In this document: piece by piece, positions 45,345 to 56,779 of the stretch | Position numbering within the stretch: the first letter of the stretch is position 1 | Layout: each line of letters opens with the position of its first letter | DNA from: Narthecium ossifragum | Taxonomy: Eukaryota; Streptophyta; Magnoliopsida; Dioscoreales; Nartheciaceae | NCBI GenBank assembly: GCA_963920575.1 | Contig: OY986971.1 | Location: forward strand, 5,309,340 to 5,373,339 | Direction: 5' to 3' | DNA length: 64,000 nucleotides | Made by a program: the position numbers and the translations under genes | Notes under the pieces: model-generated | Told to the model about the DNA's origin: nothing | Database searches by the model: none | Seen by the model: only the letters and a program-made list of their open reading frames with translations

Positions 45345-46085
45345 AACTTCGACGAGCTCGGGCCGGCCGCCGCGACCATGCACAGTGCTTCTATTCACAC
45401 TACAGTCCGATGGATTTTCCTTCCATGCACATCGAAGTGTCCATAGGAGCTTTCTTTCTTCTGATCATATCATCAACAAAATATCGGATCGAACATCACG
45501 GTGGGGCAATCGCCGTGGGATCGGTAATGTCGCGTCAGATAACGGAGCAAGCTGTGTTACCCTCACTCGCGAGACATGTTTTATTGACCCCCCACAAGCC
45601 GTCGCGTCGTGATATACGGCCGAATACCGTCATGATATAACCTCAAACAAGAGGTACGGTCGGTAGGAAAAAAGAAAGAGAAGGAAAACCTGGCAATAAA
45701 AGGGAGGAAATTCCAAAAAAAAAAAAGGCGGAACTAAAATGAACTAGAACTTTGATGTGCCCAGGCCTGCCATCGCAACCATATACTGTGCTTCTATCCA
45801 CATTGTAGTCGGACGGATTTTCCATTCATGCACATCAAAGGGTTGCAATGGAAGCTTCTCATGTTTTTTATCATATCATCAACAAAATACCAGATCACAC
45901 AAAACGGTGGAGCAATCGCCGTGGGATCGGTAATGTTGCGTCGGATAGCGGAGCAAGCTGCACCATCTTCATCCGCAAGACATATTTTTATTGACCCCCT
46001 ACAAGCCGTCGCTTCGTGATGTACGACCGGGTACCGTCATGATACAATCTCAAACAAGAGGTACGGATGGTATGGAAAAGAAATA
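45345..46085. repeat. Direct duplication of ~320 bp, spaced ~406 bp, in Tat-2
   Basis: 45365-45670 and 45765-46080 share GATCATATCATCAACAAAAT / TTATCATATCATCAACAAAA, GCAATCGCCGTGGGATCGGT, GGAGCAAGCTG, ACAAGCCGTCGC and CTCAAACAAGAGGTACGG in the same order, with moderate divergence. No coding is apparent. Confidence 0.85.
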
Positions 46086-47971
46086 TAGAAACAAAAAAGG
46101 AAGATGAAGACATGCATGCAAATGAAAGGATAACAAATAAAAAGGCAGCCATGTCGCAGACAATAGAGAGAGGTGGAGAGAGAGAGAGAAAAAACCTCAT
46201 AAAGCTTCTCCAAGCCTCCCCTCAACGTGCTGCCAAAACTCCCTTTCTCCGAAGCTTAAAAAATTTGAGCCGGTCAAAAGGATCTCAAAGCTATATAGGC
46301 TGCCTTGGGATTCAGGAGATATACATGAACTCCTACTTTGATTGAGAGGATATATTGTGATAATTCAAATCCAATTTGAAAAAAGAGTTTGAGTAGGAAA
46401 CAATCCTATTCTAACGTGGTTTGGATATACTCAAATATGAAAGATGTCCAAACTAATAGGACTCATAGTACAAATTAAAAGAGTCCTAGTTCACTTATTC
46501 CTTTGGAGCACCCAAAATTGGTCACCTAGGATAAGAATTCTTCCAATTTTCGGAATTATTTAATTAGCCTAAAAAAAAGAGAAAAGAAAGAGTAATGTAG
46601 GATGAGCATATATGAGTCCTACTAAAACTCTAATTCTTCCAAGTTTCGGAATCTATGCCTGAAACCAATCGACATAGAGTCCAAAACTAAATAGGACTCT
46701 AGAGCACCACCAAAAAAAAAAAAAAACAACAGAGGAGACGTTGCAGGCAAGAAAGAAGCAAAAAGTCCATGCAGACAAAGAAACAGAGAAAAAAAAAGGG
46801 AGGAGAAGGAGGAAGACACCAAACCTTCACCGCCGGCCGTCCTCGTCGTCCCTCTTCGTCTCTGCGCCGCGCCAAACCTTCCCCTAGCCGACGACCTCCT
46901 TCTCTCCGATAGTCTTCTTCTTCACCATTGGGACCTTGGTGGAGGATCATAAAGGAAAAGAGAAGGGGAACATAGATGGGTGACGGATGAGAAGATAAGG
47001 GTGCTCCGTACCCAACATCACCGATCGTCACCATCGCCGTCGGCTTCCCTCTTCTTCACCGCCAACCAAGTCGTTGACGGTCCTCGCCAAGATACTGACC
47101 TTCTTCACCGCCGACGAAGTTCTCGTGGAGAAGCACGAGGCCGGCCAAAACAGAGGAAGTCTTCAGCGGCTTCCTTGTCGCCGTTCTTTCTTCTCCACCG
47201 CCGGTACCCACTGCCACCCAAGCCCGCTCCCGGCTGCCGTCGTCGCCCAGCCCCTTGTCGCGGGACCTCCTCCATTCTCATCGACAGACCCACTGAGGAC
47301 GAACCCACTGAAGAAAAGAAAGAAAGAAGAAGGGCACCGTGGACCTCGCCATCACCGGAATCACCGCCATCGCCCGACGCCGCCATGGATCCCACTTTCG
47401 CCCAAGACTGCCGCCAGCTATCCTCATCGCCTGATCTCCTGCCGCGAAACCTTCCTTCTCTTCGCCGACAAAACCATCAGGGAGAGAGGTAGGAAACATT
47501 AACTTGGCATTAAATATGTGGGAGGAGTTCATCAGATATAAGTTTGCATGAGCTCCAACGAGTCCTCAAGCTTTCATCATTGGAATTGCCAATTGGCTTG
47601 GACTCCTGTGGGGTACATATTCTCACGGAACCTCCATCTCCATCCTAACTAATAGGGAGGTAAACTCAAATATTTGAGTAAATCTCTATCTAGCATGAAC
47701 TGGAAGCAAAATATATGTGCTCCTAGCTCTACAAACCCAAATTCTTGACATTCTAGATCTCATCACGACATATATCATCTCTCTCGAAGCCCGGTCTTTA
47801 GAGAGGACCTCTCACCAACACATACGAGGGGAAATCCAACAAAGGTCATACACAAACGTTCTGAGCCTCTCATGTGCTATGATACACACACATGATTGGA
47901 CTTACTTGTGTTGAGCAGAGCATGTCCATATTCTTCATGCAAACTCAACAAGAACACAGAGCACACACACA

Positions 47972-48149
47972 CAAGGGCGGACCCAGCTTCTCTGCTAAGG
48001 GGGGGCCAGGGAGGAAGGGTCAAGATGAGGGGGGGCCAATGACATTTGAGTGGGGGTGTGGGGGCGCGGGTCCCACGAGGGTTAAAGGGCAAAAAAAAAA
48101 TTCAGGGGGGGCCCAGGCCCCCCCTGAATTGTGAATGGGTCCGCCCCTG
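47972..48149. mobile_element. hAT-type MITE, 178 bp
   Basis: TIRs CAAGGGCGGACCCAG and, from the other end, CAGGGGCGGACCCAT. The flanking 8-bp CACACACA occurs on both sides (47964-47971 and 48150-48157); because it lies in a CA run, the duplication is plausible but not decisive. The inside is G/C-homopolymer-rich and non-coding. Confidence 0.8.
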
Positions 48150-48400
48150 CACACACATGCCTTCAGTTTCAAAAAAAAAAAAAAAAAAAAAATCTCGCTT
48201 CTGATGTCCGAGCTCAAGTCTCAAAACCCCAAGAATGATACTTGCACAGTCTTCACAAATGATCTGGTCCCCTGTGAGCACCTCACACGACCAAATTCCG
48301 AAGTTGACAAATAACGTCAACAGTCAAAATTCCCCAAACTTCTTTGAGCCCTGCATGCTCGACTCACATAAGTCTCACACGCAGGTCTCGAGGGGGCATC

Positions 48401-49920
48401 TGTTGACACTGATTTTAGCTAAGGCTAAATTAAGTGATATTCATGAAATGTCTTGGCTAAGTACATGTCCCTCAAAATCACATATGACCAGGTGCCCTCC
48501 ACATATCCCAGGCTTTGATGGCATCCTACATAAATCAGGAAATAAAGGGCATTTTGGTCATTTTTACCCCTAGGGGTCTTTTTTGGAATTTGGGCTAAAA
48601 TATAAGCCTTAACTTCCTGCCTATGCTACGATAGCCCTACACAACTTCGATGGCACCCTACATAAGCCGAATGAGTGCAGGGGCATTATCGTAATTTCCC
48701 CCATATTAAGGGAACCTCCTCCCCTAACACACCTAATTCGTCCTATATGGTTTTGATGGCATCCTACATAAACCACAAGCATCAAGGGCGTATCAGTAAT
48801 TTTCGCCCCCTAGTGGTATTTTGGTCATTTTACATCTACAGAGATGTAATAGTCCAAAACATGCATATGGACCCTCCCACCTAACACAAGGGTATTTTGG
48901 TTCAAAATAAGTATGGGCCGATGGAGGGGCAGTTTGGTCATTTGCACATCACCCTTGACCAAGGACATTTTGGTAAATTCACGAAATATCCAAAATTCCG
49001 ACAGATATTCAAAATTCAAACAAATATCCAAATTCAAACATATTCGAACACATATGTTCGAAATTCAAACATGCACTTTGAATTCAAATAAAGGATTCAA
49101 ATTCAAAGGAGAAGAAATCTCTCCAACTCCCGGATAGGATCTCCTGGGAACAACCTCAACACCCAGATACGATCCCTGGAACAACTTACGTATCTCTCAG
49201 ATACGGTCTCCACGGATACGCTCCTAACACTCCAACTCCCGGATAGGATCTCCTGGGAACAACCTCAACACCCAGATACGATCCCCGGAACAACTTACGT
49301 ATCTCTCAGATACGATATCCCCGGATACGCTCCTAACGCCCCAACTCGCGAGATACGGCAAGTCGCTATCAAAATTCAAAGCGCCCGCCAGGAGTTCTAG
49401 CCCCTTGCCTATAAATAGAGAGGGGAGGGGGAGTCTCTTGGCTTCTGAGAGACCTTGGAGATCGTATAGACACCCTGCCGGACTCTCCAGATACAAGATA
49501 CAGAGGAGAAAGCTCCCCAACGTTGAAGGCCAAAAGCTGTAGATCCAGAGGAAAAGCAGAAGGCGCCGGCGTAAAAGAGGAAAGGCTCACCAACCTGAGG
49601 ACCCCGTACCAGATCTGAGGAAGAAGGAAGGAGCGCTTGCATTGGTAACGAAGGTGAGGGTCGGAGGCTCTGCCTCCACCCGATATCCTTCGATATATTC
49701 TTTTCTATGTCTTTTATTAACTTCTTTTATATTAATATAACGGGACTTTAGATCCCGAGTCCTTAATCAGGGGTTTTCCCTACGGGGATGTATTTAACGG
49801 GTTGTCAGTCTGGCAACCCGGGAGTGTCGTGCCCACATATCATCCATGTAATCAAAATTTTTGTAACAATGAAATCTGGAATCTCGTTCCCACGAGACCC
49901 CAAGTTTTTATTGTCATACA
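48401..49920 (+). repeat. Tat-2 3' LTR
   Basis: Uninterrupted 1,520-bp copy with a TATA box CTATAAATAG at 49409-49418, followed directly by the GGTCT duplication. It carries the empty site for the nested LTR at 48676-48692. Repeated words of type GGGTATTTTGGTCATTTTAC occur through the first third. Confidence 0.95.
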
Positions 49921-49925
49921 GGTCT

Positions 49926-50315
49926 GCACCCGCACATCTCCCCCTCTCTCGGTCCTCCTCTCTGCTCATCTCGTCTTATCGCTTCTAAGCTTTGGTGGCC
50001 CACACCCACACATCTTCCCCTCTCCTGGCCCAAAGAATCATCTCCGTATGGCTTCTCCCGTTCCTCCTCACCATTCGTCTCTTCCCTCTACTGATTCTCT
50101 CTCCCATTCAGCACCCACTCCCGGAGCTCAACCCCACTCCAGGTCATCATCAAGAGAACTCATGTGGCAGAGCGATAGGTCGGTGCTTCACCTTTGTTGA
50201 ATTATTATCAAATATTTGTAAAAATTTGTTAAATCTTTGGAAAACTTTGACAATTATTGCCATGTATACTTTGTTTCTTATTTCTTCACTGGTATTGTTG
50301 CTTTGAATAGACGAA
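49926..50315 (+). promoter_or_regulatory. Leader/5' flank of the third PMD gene
   Basis: C/T-rich sequence (CCGCACATCTCCCCCTCTCT) as in plant 5' leaders, continuing sequence interrupted by Tat-2. A TAG at 50308-50310 just before the ATG at 50316 could be a splice acceptor for a leader exon. No TATA box is obvious after 49926; the promoter may lie before 33203. Confidence 0.35.
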
Positions 50316-52286
50316 ATGGTACGTCCGAAGGTTGCAAAAGATACTATCTTTGGCTAAACATCGTCCCATCCTCCCCGTCATGATCTCAAGAAGGCACCTC
50401 CGACGACGTCCCATGTTCCTCTGACGGCATCCACACCTCCAACGGCACCTCCGAGTACATCCCGTTGTGATCCTCTGACGGCACCTCCGACTGCATCCCG
50501 TCCTAATCCTCATATAGCACGTCTGATTGCATCCGGAGGTAAGGCAAGCTCATCATCATCCCGTCGTGATCCTTCGACAGCTAGCCGCAGGCAAAGCCTG
50601 TGTGTTCGAGGGATTTGCCCGATCCGATACTCAAGGAGGATGAGGAAGCGAACTTAGAGGTCGAGCCCGCAGTTGAAGAGGAGAAAGATGACAGTGGCCC
50701 AATCCTCGGGGGCCCGGATGACGAGTCAGTCCTGACACAATTCAGGACTCATGTAACATATTGTATTTGGAAAGGAAAGGTCTACTGTAAGAAATTTTTG
50801 AATCATTAATTATTTCCTCTTAACCGTCTATGATTTTATTGTAATTGCATAATGTAGGAACGGAAGTCATTAAAATGCTTGGCTCATGGCACGAATGTTA
50901 ACGAATGGGACGGGGTGAAGACAGAAGAATTTCGAGCCGCCGTGTATGCCACTGGGCTTGGGAATCTAATGGATTACATATGTAGCACTGTTAATAAGAT
51001 AATTGTGTCTGCTTTCTCGAGAGATGGTATCTAGAGACTAACACGTTCAATCTGCCGTGTGGAGAGATGAATATTATCCTACCTGATGTTCATGCCATAC
51101 TCGGGATCCCCATTGACGGTCGGCCTATAGATCATGGCAAGATCTCTTCGGAGAATGCGGCCGAGTTATTGCATTTAGTGTTGGGGCTAGATTGAGCCTC
51201 AGCTTTCAAGGAGGTGAATTACTGTAGAGAGGGGTCAGCGAGGAATCTATTGTCGAAGGAGAATCGCAGCATTGAGAATGTAGGTTTTGAACGTTTAGTT
51301 AAGGCTTACCTGCTCTACCAAGTGGTGCCACTTGCCGACTCAGAAAACCCATCCGGGTCGTGGCGTGAGCTAACCCTAAACGTATTCAGCTCAACCTGGT
51401 GCACAATATACAATTTTCACAGATAGCTTGAACAATTTAATTTTGGGGTCAATCAATAATTCTAGCAATTGTACAAATCAATTCATACATCTAGATTGTA
51501 ACATAATTTCACTACAAACTTAATTCGACATCGAAATATAATACAATACTTCTAATACAACATCAATTTATACAAACTGATTTCAAACCTCAAATACGTG
51601 TATATATAGAGATAGCAAAATCCTCAAAGATGGAAATTATGCATTTAATACAACTGTCAACTACAAAGTGGACACCAGGATTCTCAAGTACCTCTAGAAG
51701 TCGAAGCACCACCAAACACTTGTCCACCCTGAACTACAAAAGAAGAGCTGACGCCTACAGATGCAAAATACAGCTGGGGTAGGAGTGAGCAATAAGCTCA
51801 ATAGGGATCTACTCTACGACACTCACAAAGAAAGGGCAACGACAATAGTTTTGCTTCTCCGCCTAAGCCTAAGGTAGGTCAAGGGGTTCTATAACCCCAT
51901 CGATGTCCCAAGGGCTCCTGTCATAAAACCTATTTCTTGAACATGTTATCAAGTGACATCGGAATAATAACATGCAAGATCACCCTCACCCAAGAAGGAA
52001 TCCCATGCTTGGGGACCTAAGTTGGGAACACATCGACAACCATCCTTAGTGCTTGGCCTTGGAGAATCGACACGACCTCTAAAACTTAATCAACACAATT
52101 GTAGCCAACTAGATATTATCTTTGCGAATGCAGAGATTTAATACAAGAATCACACCCTGAACCTTACTACCTAGTCTCTGCCCTACGGCTAGATCCGGCC
52201 TACCCGAGTCGCACGGATCGGTGAAACACCTTTTCGCTCACGTCCTAGCTTTATGCTTCTAATGCAATCATACGCATGAATGCTCA

Positions 52287-53944
52287 TGATGAGACGTGAA
52301 AAATACACAAGTTAACCCCTTAATTTACCTTTATTAGTCTTCGAGCAAGATATTTCTAATAATCTTCATGGTATTTCAGGTACAAGAGCCTTCAACAGAA
52401 GTTAGATCAACTTTGGAGCATAAACGAGCCTATTCGAGCACATTTAGGTACATGGGTCAACTTCAAAGCTTAAACTGTATCTTCTCAGGAAGAACTAGAT
52501 AATGTGCCATATATCATTGGAAAGCTCTGGAAGTCTAGTTTCTGAAGAATTTTACGGTTCATGATTCCGAGTTTCCTAGATGAAGTTATGGCATTTTTCG
52601 TACCAATGCGCAGTGCTGAATGGCAAAAGAGATAATATGCAGAAAAGAAGATCGATCCACTGTGTATAAAAGATCGATCCCTTTTGCACATTTTTCAGAG
52701 ACAGAACGCAACATTCTCTAGGATCGATCTCCATCTACTAGAGGATCGATCCTCGTCGGGGCGCATCCAGAACTCAAGAGCAAAGATCGATCCTTTACCC
52801 TATAAGGATCGATCCTTTTATGCCAGGCGAGCAAAATCAATGGTCCAGATCTAATCCGAGTGGGGGATGCTTGGAGGCTATAAATAGACCCCTTTTAGGG
52901 GATTTTGGGGATTCTTTTTTGGACAAGAAGAGGCTAAGGAAAGGGGCAACCCCCTTGGGCAAGGAAGGGAGCTCTCATCCAAGAGGGAGGAGATCGATGA
53001 AGAGGAGGATCCATCTCTTCTCCATGGCTTCTCCATCGAAGTTGAGTAGCTAATCTATCTACCTAGTGGAATACCATGATGTTTTAGGTTTTTATTTGTA
53101 GTTTTCTTTGGATTTGGATGTTGTAATCCTTATGAGACAAGTTGTATGAATCTATTCTTCATTTCTATATCTTTGTAGTGGGATTTTAATGTTAGATGGA
53201 TGGATTCTTTGGTTTGCATAAGCTAGAACCTTGTGCCCAATAGGTGTTTGTTGATATTCCCCAATGAGTAGGTTGTGCTAGAACCATGACCACTTGTGTT
53301 GAAGGGAGTCTTGGCTCTAGGTTAGGGACTTGGTTGTGCTAGAACCACTCCAATCCACATCTAACCTAGCATCTATCCTATCTTTTATAGTGTTTTGGAT
53401 TCGAGATGCTAGAACCACCTCGATCCATTAGCATATTTCATACAACCCAATTCCTTGCGACGAGATGATCCTAACCCGACCTCTCATTAGCGATGATCGT
53501 AGCTAATCCCTCGATCGCCGACTTTCTAGCATACACCTTTTGCGACGGATAGTCCTTATCCGGTTATTCGTTAGCGACGACCTTTATTAGCCACAAGGTA
53601 GTCGATATTGTAGTGCCTCGATAGGATTGCACATCTTGATCCATTAGAAAGCTACGATTGAGCCTAATCCGGATTGGGATTCCCTAGGACCTCTCTCTAT
53701 CCATTGAATCATTTACATGCTTTCTTAGTTTCCTTATCATAAAACCCAAACACCATTTCTTTTATTATCCTTGTAGGAACACTTAGATTGAGCTTGGTAA
53801 TTTAATTGTTTCCTTACGCATTCCCTGTGAATTCGACTCGGACTCACCGCTAGCTACCCCCAAAGGTAGTTAGTTAGGAGTTCGATTATAAATTTCTAAT
53901 TTTGATCGGGCGCGTTAAGCCGCGACACTTTTCACGTCCCATCA
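52287..53944 (+). mobile_element. Athila-type solo LTR
   Basis: TGATGAGACGTGAAAA at the start is nearly the reverse complement of TTTTCACGTCCCATCA at the end. A perfect duplication GCTCA lies at 52282-52286 and 53945-53949. TATA box at 52879-52887. It is related to 33492-35161 and 29699-31141 by both termini and by the block near the 3' end (CCCTGTGAATTCGACTCGGA). Confidence 0.95.
52640..52825. repeat. GATCGATC palindrome array in the 52287 LTR
   Basis: AAGATCGATCCA, AAGATCGATCCC, GGATCGATCTCC, GGATCGATCCTC, AGATCGATCCTT and GGATCGATCCTT occur within 180 bases, upstream of the TATA box. This is the same position that carries ACGGTCGACCGT in the related LTR at 33492. Confidence 0.85.
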
Positions 53945-55063
53945 GCTCACACGCACATAATATAGAAGTACAAGCATGCAATAGTATGTCAATCAGCTTA
54001 CAAGGCCAGGAAAAACATTAAGCTTGCCAGAGGGGTACGCATAGCAAGCGTCTAAATAAAGTATAGGCACAAGGGCTCACAAGCCTCCACGAGGCTAGCC
54101 AACAAGCTACACATGCCTCTATAAGGCCAAACAGTCGAATATACATTCTAGCATTACAATGGCGCCCACAAACCATTAGCAAGCAACTACACATTTCAAT
54201 CTAAATTTCGGCATTATGATGACATAAACGGCCGTCAACCGAAATTCCTACAACGAGGGCACAACCCGGGGAAAGCAATTACAACAACATACAACAATTA
54301 CAATTTAATACACATAGTGCACAACTCCAGCCTTTAATTCTACCCAAACATCCCAAGGGATATGACTCCCTTGGTTCAAGAATTGGGAGTTGCTAGTAGA
54401 CGGGCCACAAAGTAAATGAGCCGGTACCTAACATTGTTGGAGGTACATTCATTGTTTAATTAATAATAGTCCGGTTTTGATATTTACATCATATTTGAAA
54501 GAACTAATTTTGGCAGGCCTGGATATATGATCATTTGCCAGCATTAGTGAATGCACGGTGCAAACCTCACTACAAATCAGAACAACATCCACATGTTTTC
54601 ACTGGATACCAGTCAAATATACTGATGATATATCCACTAGTATCAAGATCATGCGTGAGAATATCGATAACCCCAACATAACTTGAGTTATTAATATTAT
54701 TAGTGTGCATCCAGGTCAATACCTTTTGATGTGTTTCCTTTCTTCATGCAATATAGACATGAGAGATGATTATTTTAATTATTTACCTACAGGTTGAGTG
54801 GGACCCATATAGACATGAGAGAGGATTATTTTTTCCTCGTACTGACATCAGTTTCTATTATAACATACTGGCCACATTGGATGTCATGAAGCCTTACCAT
54901 CTAGATAGGGTGTTGCACCAAATGAGAATTATTTAAAAAATTCCGACTAAGCTGATAAAACCATCACTACAATCCATGGACCAAGCGAGGCTACAGTAGA
55001 CATTTCAATTATGAACCACAATACCTGCGTAAATAGCAGAACCACAGAATTGAGGAAGCGCAA

Positions 55064-56779
55064 TGTCAGGCCCCGGCCTAGAAAACCCATCCGGACCGGG
55101 ACGTGAGGGGAGGGACCTACACCTGTTCACTTCCAATCTGACGCGATACAATAATTACCACAATAATTTGAACGTTTGACTTCTGATGGCAACACTACAA
55201 TAATATAAACGTTTCTCCTCTAATTCTTCCATGGATCTCCTACCTAAGATGAGTAGCTAAACCCCTTCTCCTTGTGAATTCCTTGATGTCTTAGGATTTA
55301 TTTCTTAGATTTTTCTTTTGTTTCTTGATGTAATAACTCTTTTGATATGTATTTGTGTGAATTCACATGTAATCCTTTGTTTTTTTAATGAAATCCATTG
55401 TTGAATGTTTGGAATGCTTTCTCTTGCAAGTGATTGTATGAAAATTAGATGCTTGCTAGATGTTTGATTCAATTCCTCAAAGAAGAGGCTATGCTAGAAC
55501 CATGGCCAACTCTAGGGGATGAATCCTTGATCTTAGGATAGGATCTTGAGGTGCTAGAACCATCCCAAGCCATGACTATCCTATTTACCATTCATGTCTT
55601 CGATGGTGGGTTGGAGTGAGATATTAAACCCATCTCAACCCAATACGTTATCCATAGAAAGCCTTGATTAATTGCCAACAATATAACCTTAACCCGGCGA
55701 TTGTTGAGCTATGATCGAATTAAAGCCTCGATCATGGATCTTAACCTTGTAATTAGCCGATGAGATGATCTTAACCTGACATCTTATTAGCGGCGAGCGA
55801 TACTTATCCTACGCTCGTCGATCTCCAATTTAGACTATTTCTTTGAGTGTCATTCATCTTGATTCATAGAGAAAATATTTAGACCCTAATTCGGATTGGA
55901 ATTCCCTAGGATTTCTATCTCGGTAAATCTTAGCCTTAATTGCTTTTAGAGTACTTTAGTTAGAATAACCAAAGAATCAACCCTATTATATTCAACTATT
56001 ATAGAGATTATATCACATTTACTAATTCGACCATCCAATTCCTCGAGAACTTGACCCGTGCTTCCACTAACTACGTTGTAGTTAATTAGTAGTTCGGTAA
56101 TTTGTTTTGATCGACTTTGATATACTTAACGATACATTTCAAGGCGCGTCATGGGTTTAAATTTATGTTGCGCCTTTGAGCGGCGTAGTACCAGTATGGC
56201 AGTTTGCACGTTGAGGAGCGCTTGGAGCCAGCGTGATGCTCATCGTGGTTTCCTATACTTCGAGGACGCCTATAGCCGGCGTGATCCTCGTCGTGGTTGT
56301 ATGCATGTTTAGTGTACCAACACCTTGACCTTGGTACAGAGAGATGGCACATATGTAGTTCCCTTTCCTTGTGAGTGTCGTACAATAGAATCCTGCTGAG
56401 CTTAATGGTTACCCCTAGCCATGCTACGTTTGCAGGTGCAGCCGCCAGCTCTTCTTGTTCCGTAGCATCCGCTGGACAGGCTCTTGGTGGCACGTCGACC
56501 TGTGGAGGTGTTTGAGGACTTGGGGTTCAATTATCTGGTAAGATTATTTAAATGTATAATTTCCTTCTGTAATGAATTTTGTAGGTATTTAAATATACGT
56601 TTTTTTGAGGATCAGTTTGTATCAAAATTTTGCCTTATATTAAAGATTTTAAATCGTGAGCCCTGATCAATTGTTAATTTAGATGTCTTATTTTATTATA
56701 AACGCGCAAGTGATGGATTGAATAGATTAGGAACCCTCATGCCTCGGCCCAGATGGATTTTCTGAGTCGGAGTGTGACA
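55064..56779. mobile_element. Mosaic of three LTR fragments
   Basis: 55064 to ~55212: an LTR terminus (TGTCAGGCCCCGGCC) related to the 51326 fragment. ~55213-56151: the 3' half of an Athila-type LTR (GATGAGTAGCTAAACCCC to AAGGCGCGTCA), with its 5' half missing. 56152-56779: a 15260-family piece in the opposite orientation, ending CTGAGTCGGAGTGTGACA and containing the mirror of AAGAAGAGCTGGCGGCTGCA. No duplications could be matched, so deletions or rearrangements joined them. Confidence 0.65.

Larger units (their letters stand above)
44517..48400. other. Tat-2 3' non-coding region
   Basis: About 3.9 kb between integrase and the 3' LTR. It holds the 111-bp array, a ~406-bp direct duplication, GC-rich sequence with open frames on both strands around 46800-47500 (no recognisable domain), a hAT MITE, an A run at 48171-48191 and the polypurine tract at the end. 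Unlike Tat-1, no PMD or other antisense gene is recognisable here. Confidence 0.6.
33208..49920 (+). mobile_element. Tat-2: complete Tat/Ogre-type Ty3/gypsy retrotransposon
   Basis: 5' LTR 33208-36444 and 3' LTR 48401-49920 share TGTTGACAC...TTATTGTC(T/A)TACA ends and near-identical bodies. A perfect target duplication GGTCT lies at 33203-33207 and 49921-49925. The primer-site region GACACTCCCGGTGGGACAC (36451-36469) and the polypurine tract CGAGGGGGCATC (48389-48400) are in the right places. Inside are ORF1, gag-pol, a long 3' non-coding region with a 111-bp array, and a small MITE. The 5' LTR is enlarged by a nested 1,670-bp solo LTR. Of the elements in the window this is the best preserved. 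Confidence 0.95.
51326..54397 (-). mobile_element. Gypsy-type LTR fragment inside the third PMD gene
   Basis: Begins TGCCACTTGCCGACTCAG and continues with blocks of the 15260 family (GGGTAGGAGTGAGCAATAAG, CTACGACACTCACAAAGAAA, CATCCCAAGGGATATGACTC). Similarity stops near 54397, without the expected CTCACA end, so it is truncated. It is split by the solo LTR at 52287-53944. Orientation is set by analogy with the 59127 copy. Confidence 0.65.
50316..55040 (+). pseudogene. Third PMD (MAIN-like) gene, disrupted
   Basis: ATG at 50316 (MVRPKVAKDTIFG, then TAA). A Pro/Thr repeat region follows, then, after a frameshift, acidic sequence and ESVLTQFRTHVTYCIWKGK up to a likely donor at 50779. The next exon, from 50858, has ERKSLKCLAHGTN, and after a one-base loss ERWYLETNTFNLPCGEMNII and LGIPIDGRPIDHG, the central PMD block. 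A TGA follows LVLGLD. An LTR cuts it at 51326 after KAYLLYQVV. Coding resumes near 54397 (MSRYLTLLE), with an intron 54443-54516, then AWIYDHLPALVNARCKPHYK and, after another intron, VEWDPYRHERG, FYYNILATLDVMKPYHLDRV. Later stops and loss of the middle blocks make it a pseudogene. I found no TIRs that would assign it to a carrier. Confidence 0.75.

Noticed and set aside
46622..47532. Open frames up to 170 codons on both strands in the Tat-2 3' region
   Set aside because: Overlapping frames in C/T-rich DNA with low-complexity Ser/Pro/Arg composition; no similarity to PMD or other known cargo.
51326..54397. Five-base duplication (AGTGG) sought for the LTR in the third PMD gene
   Set aside because: No second copy at the other boundary; the element is truncated, so no clean insertion is claimed.
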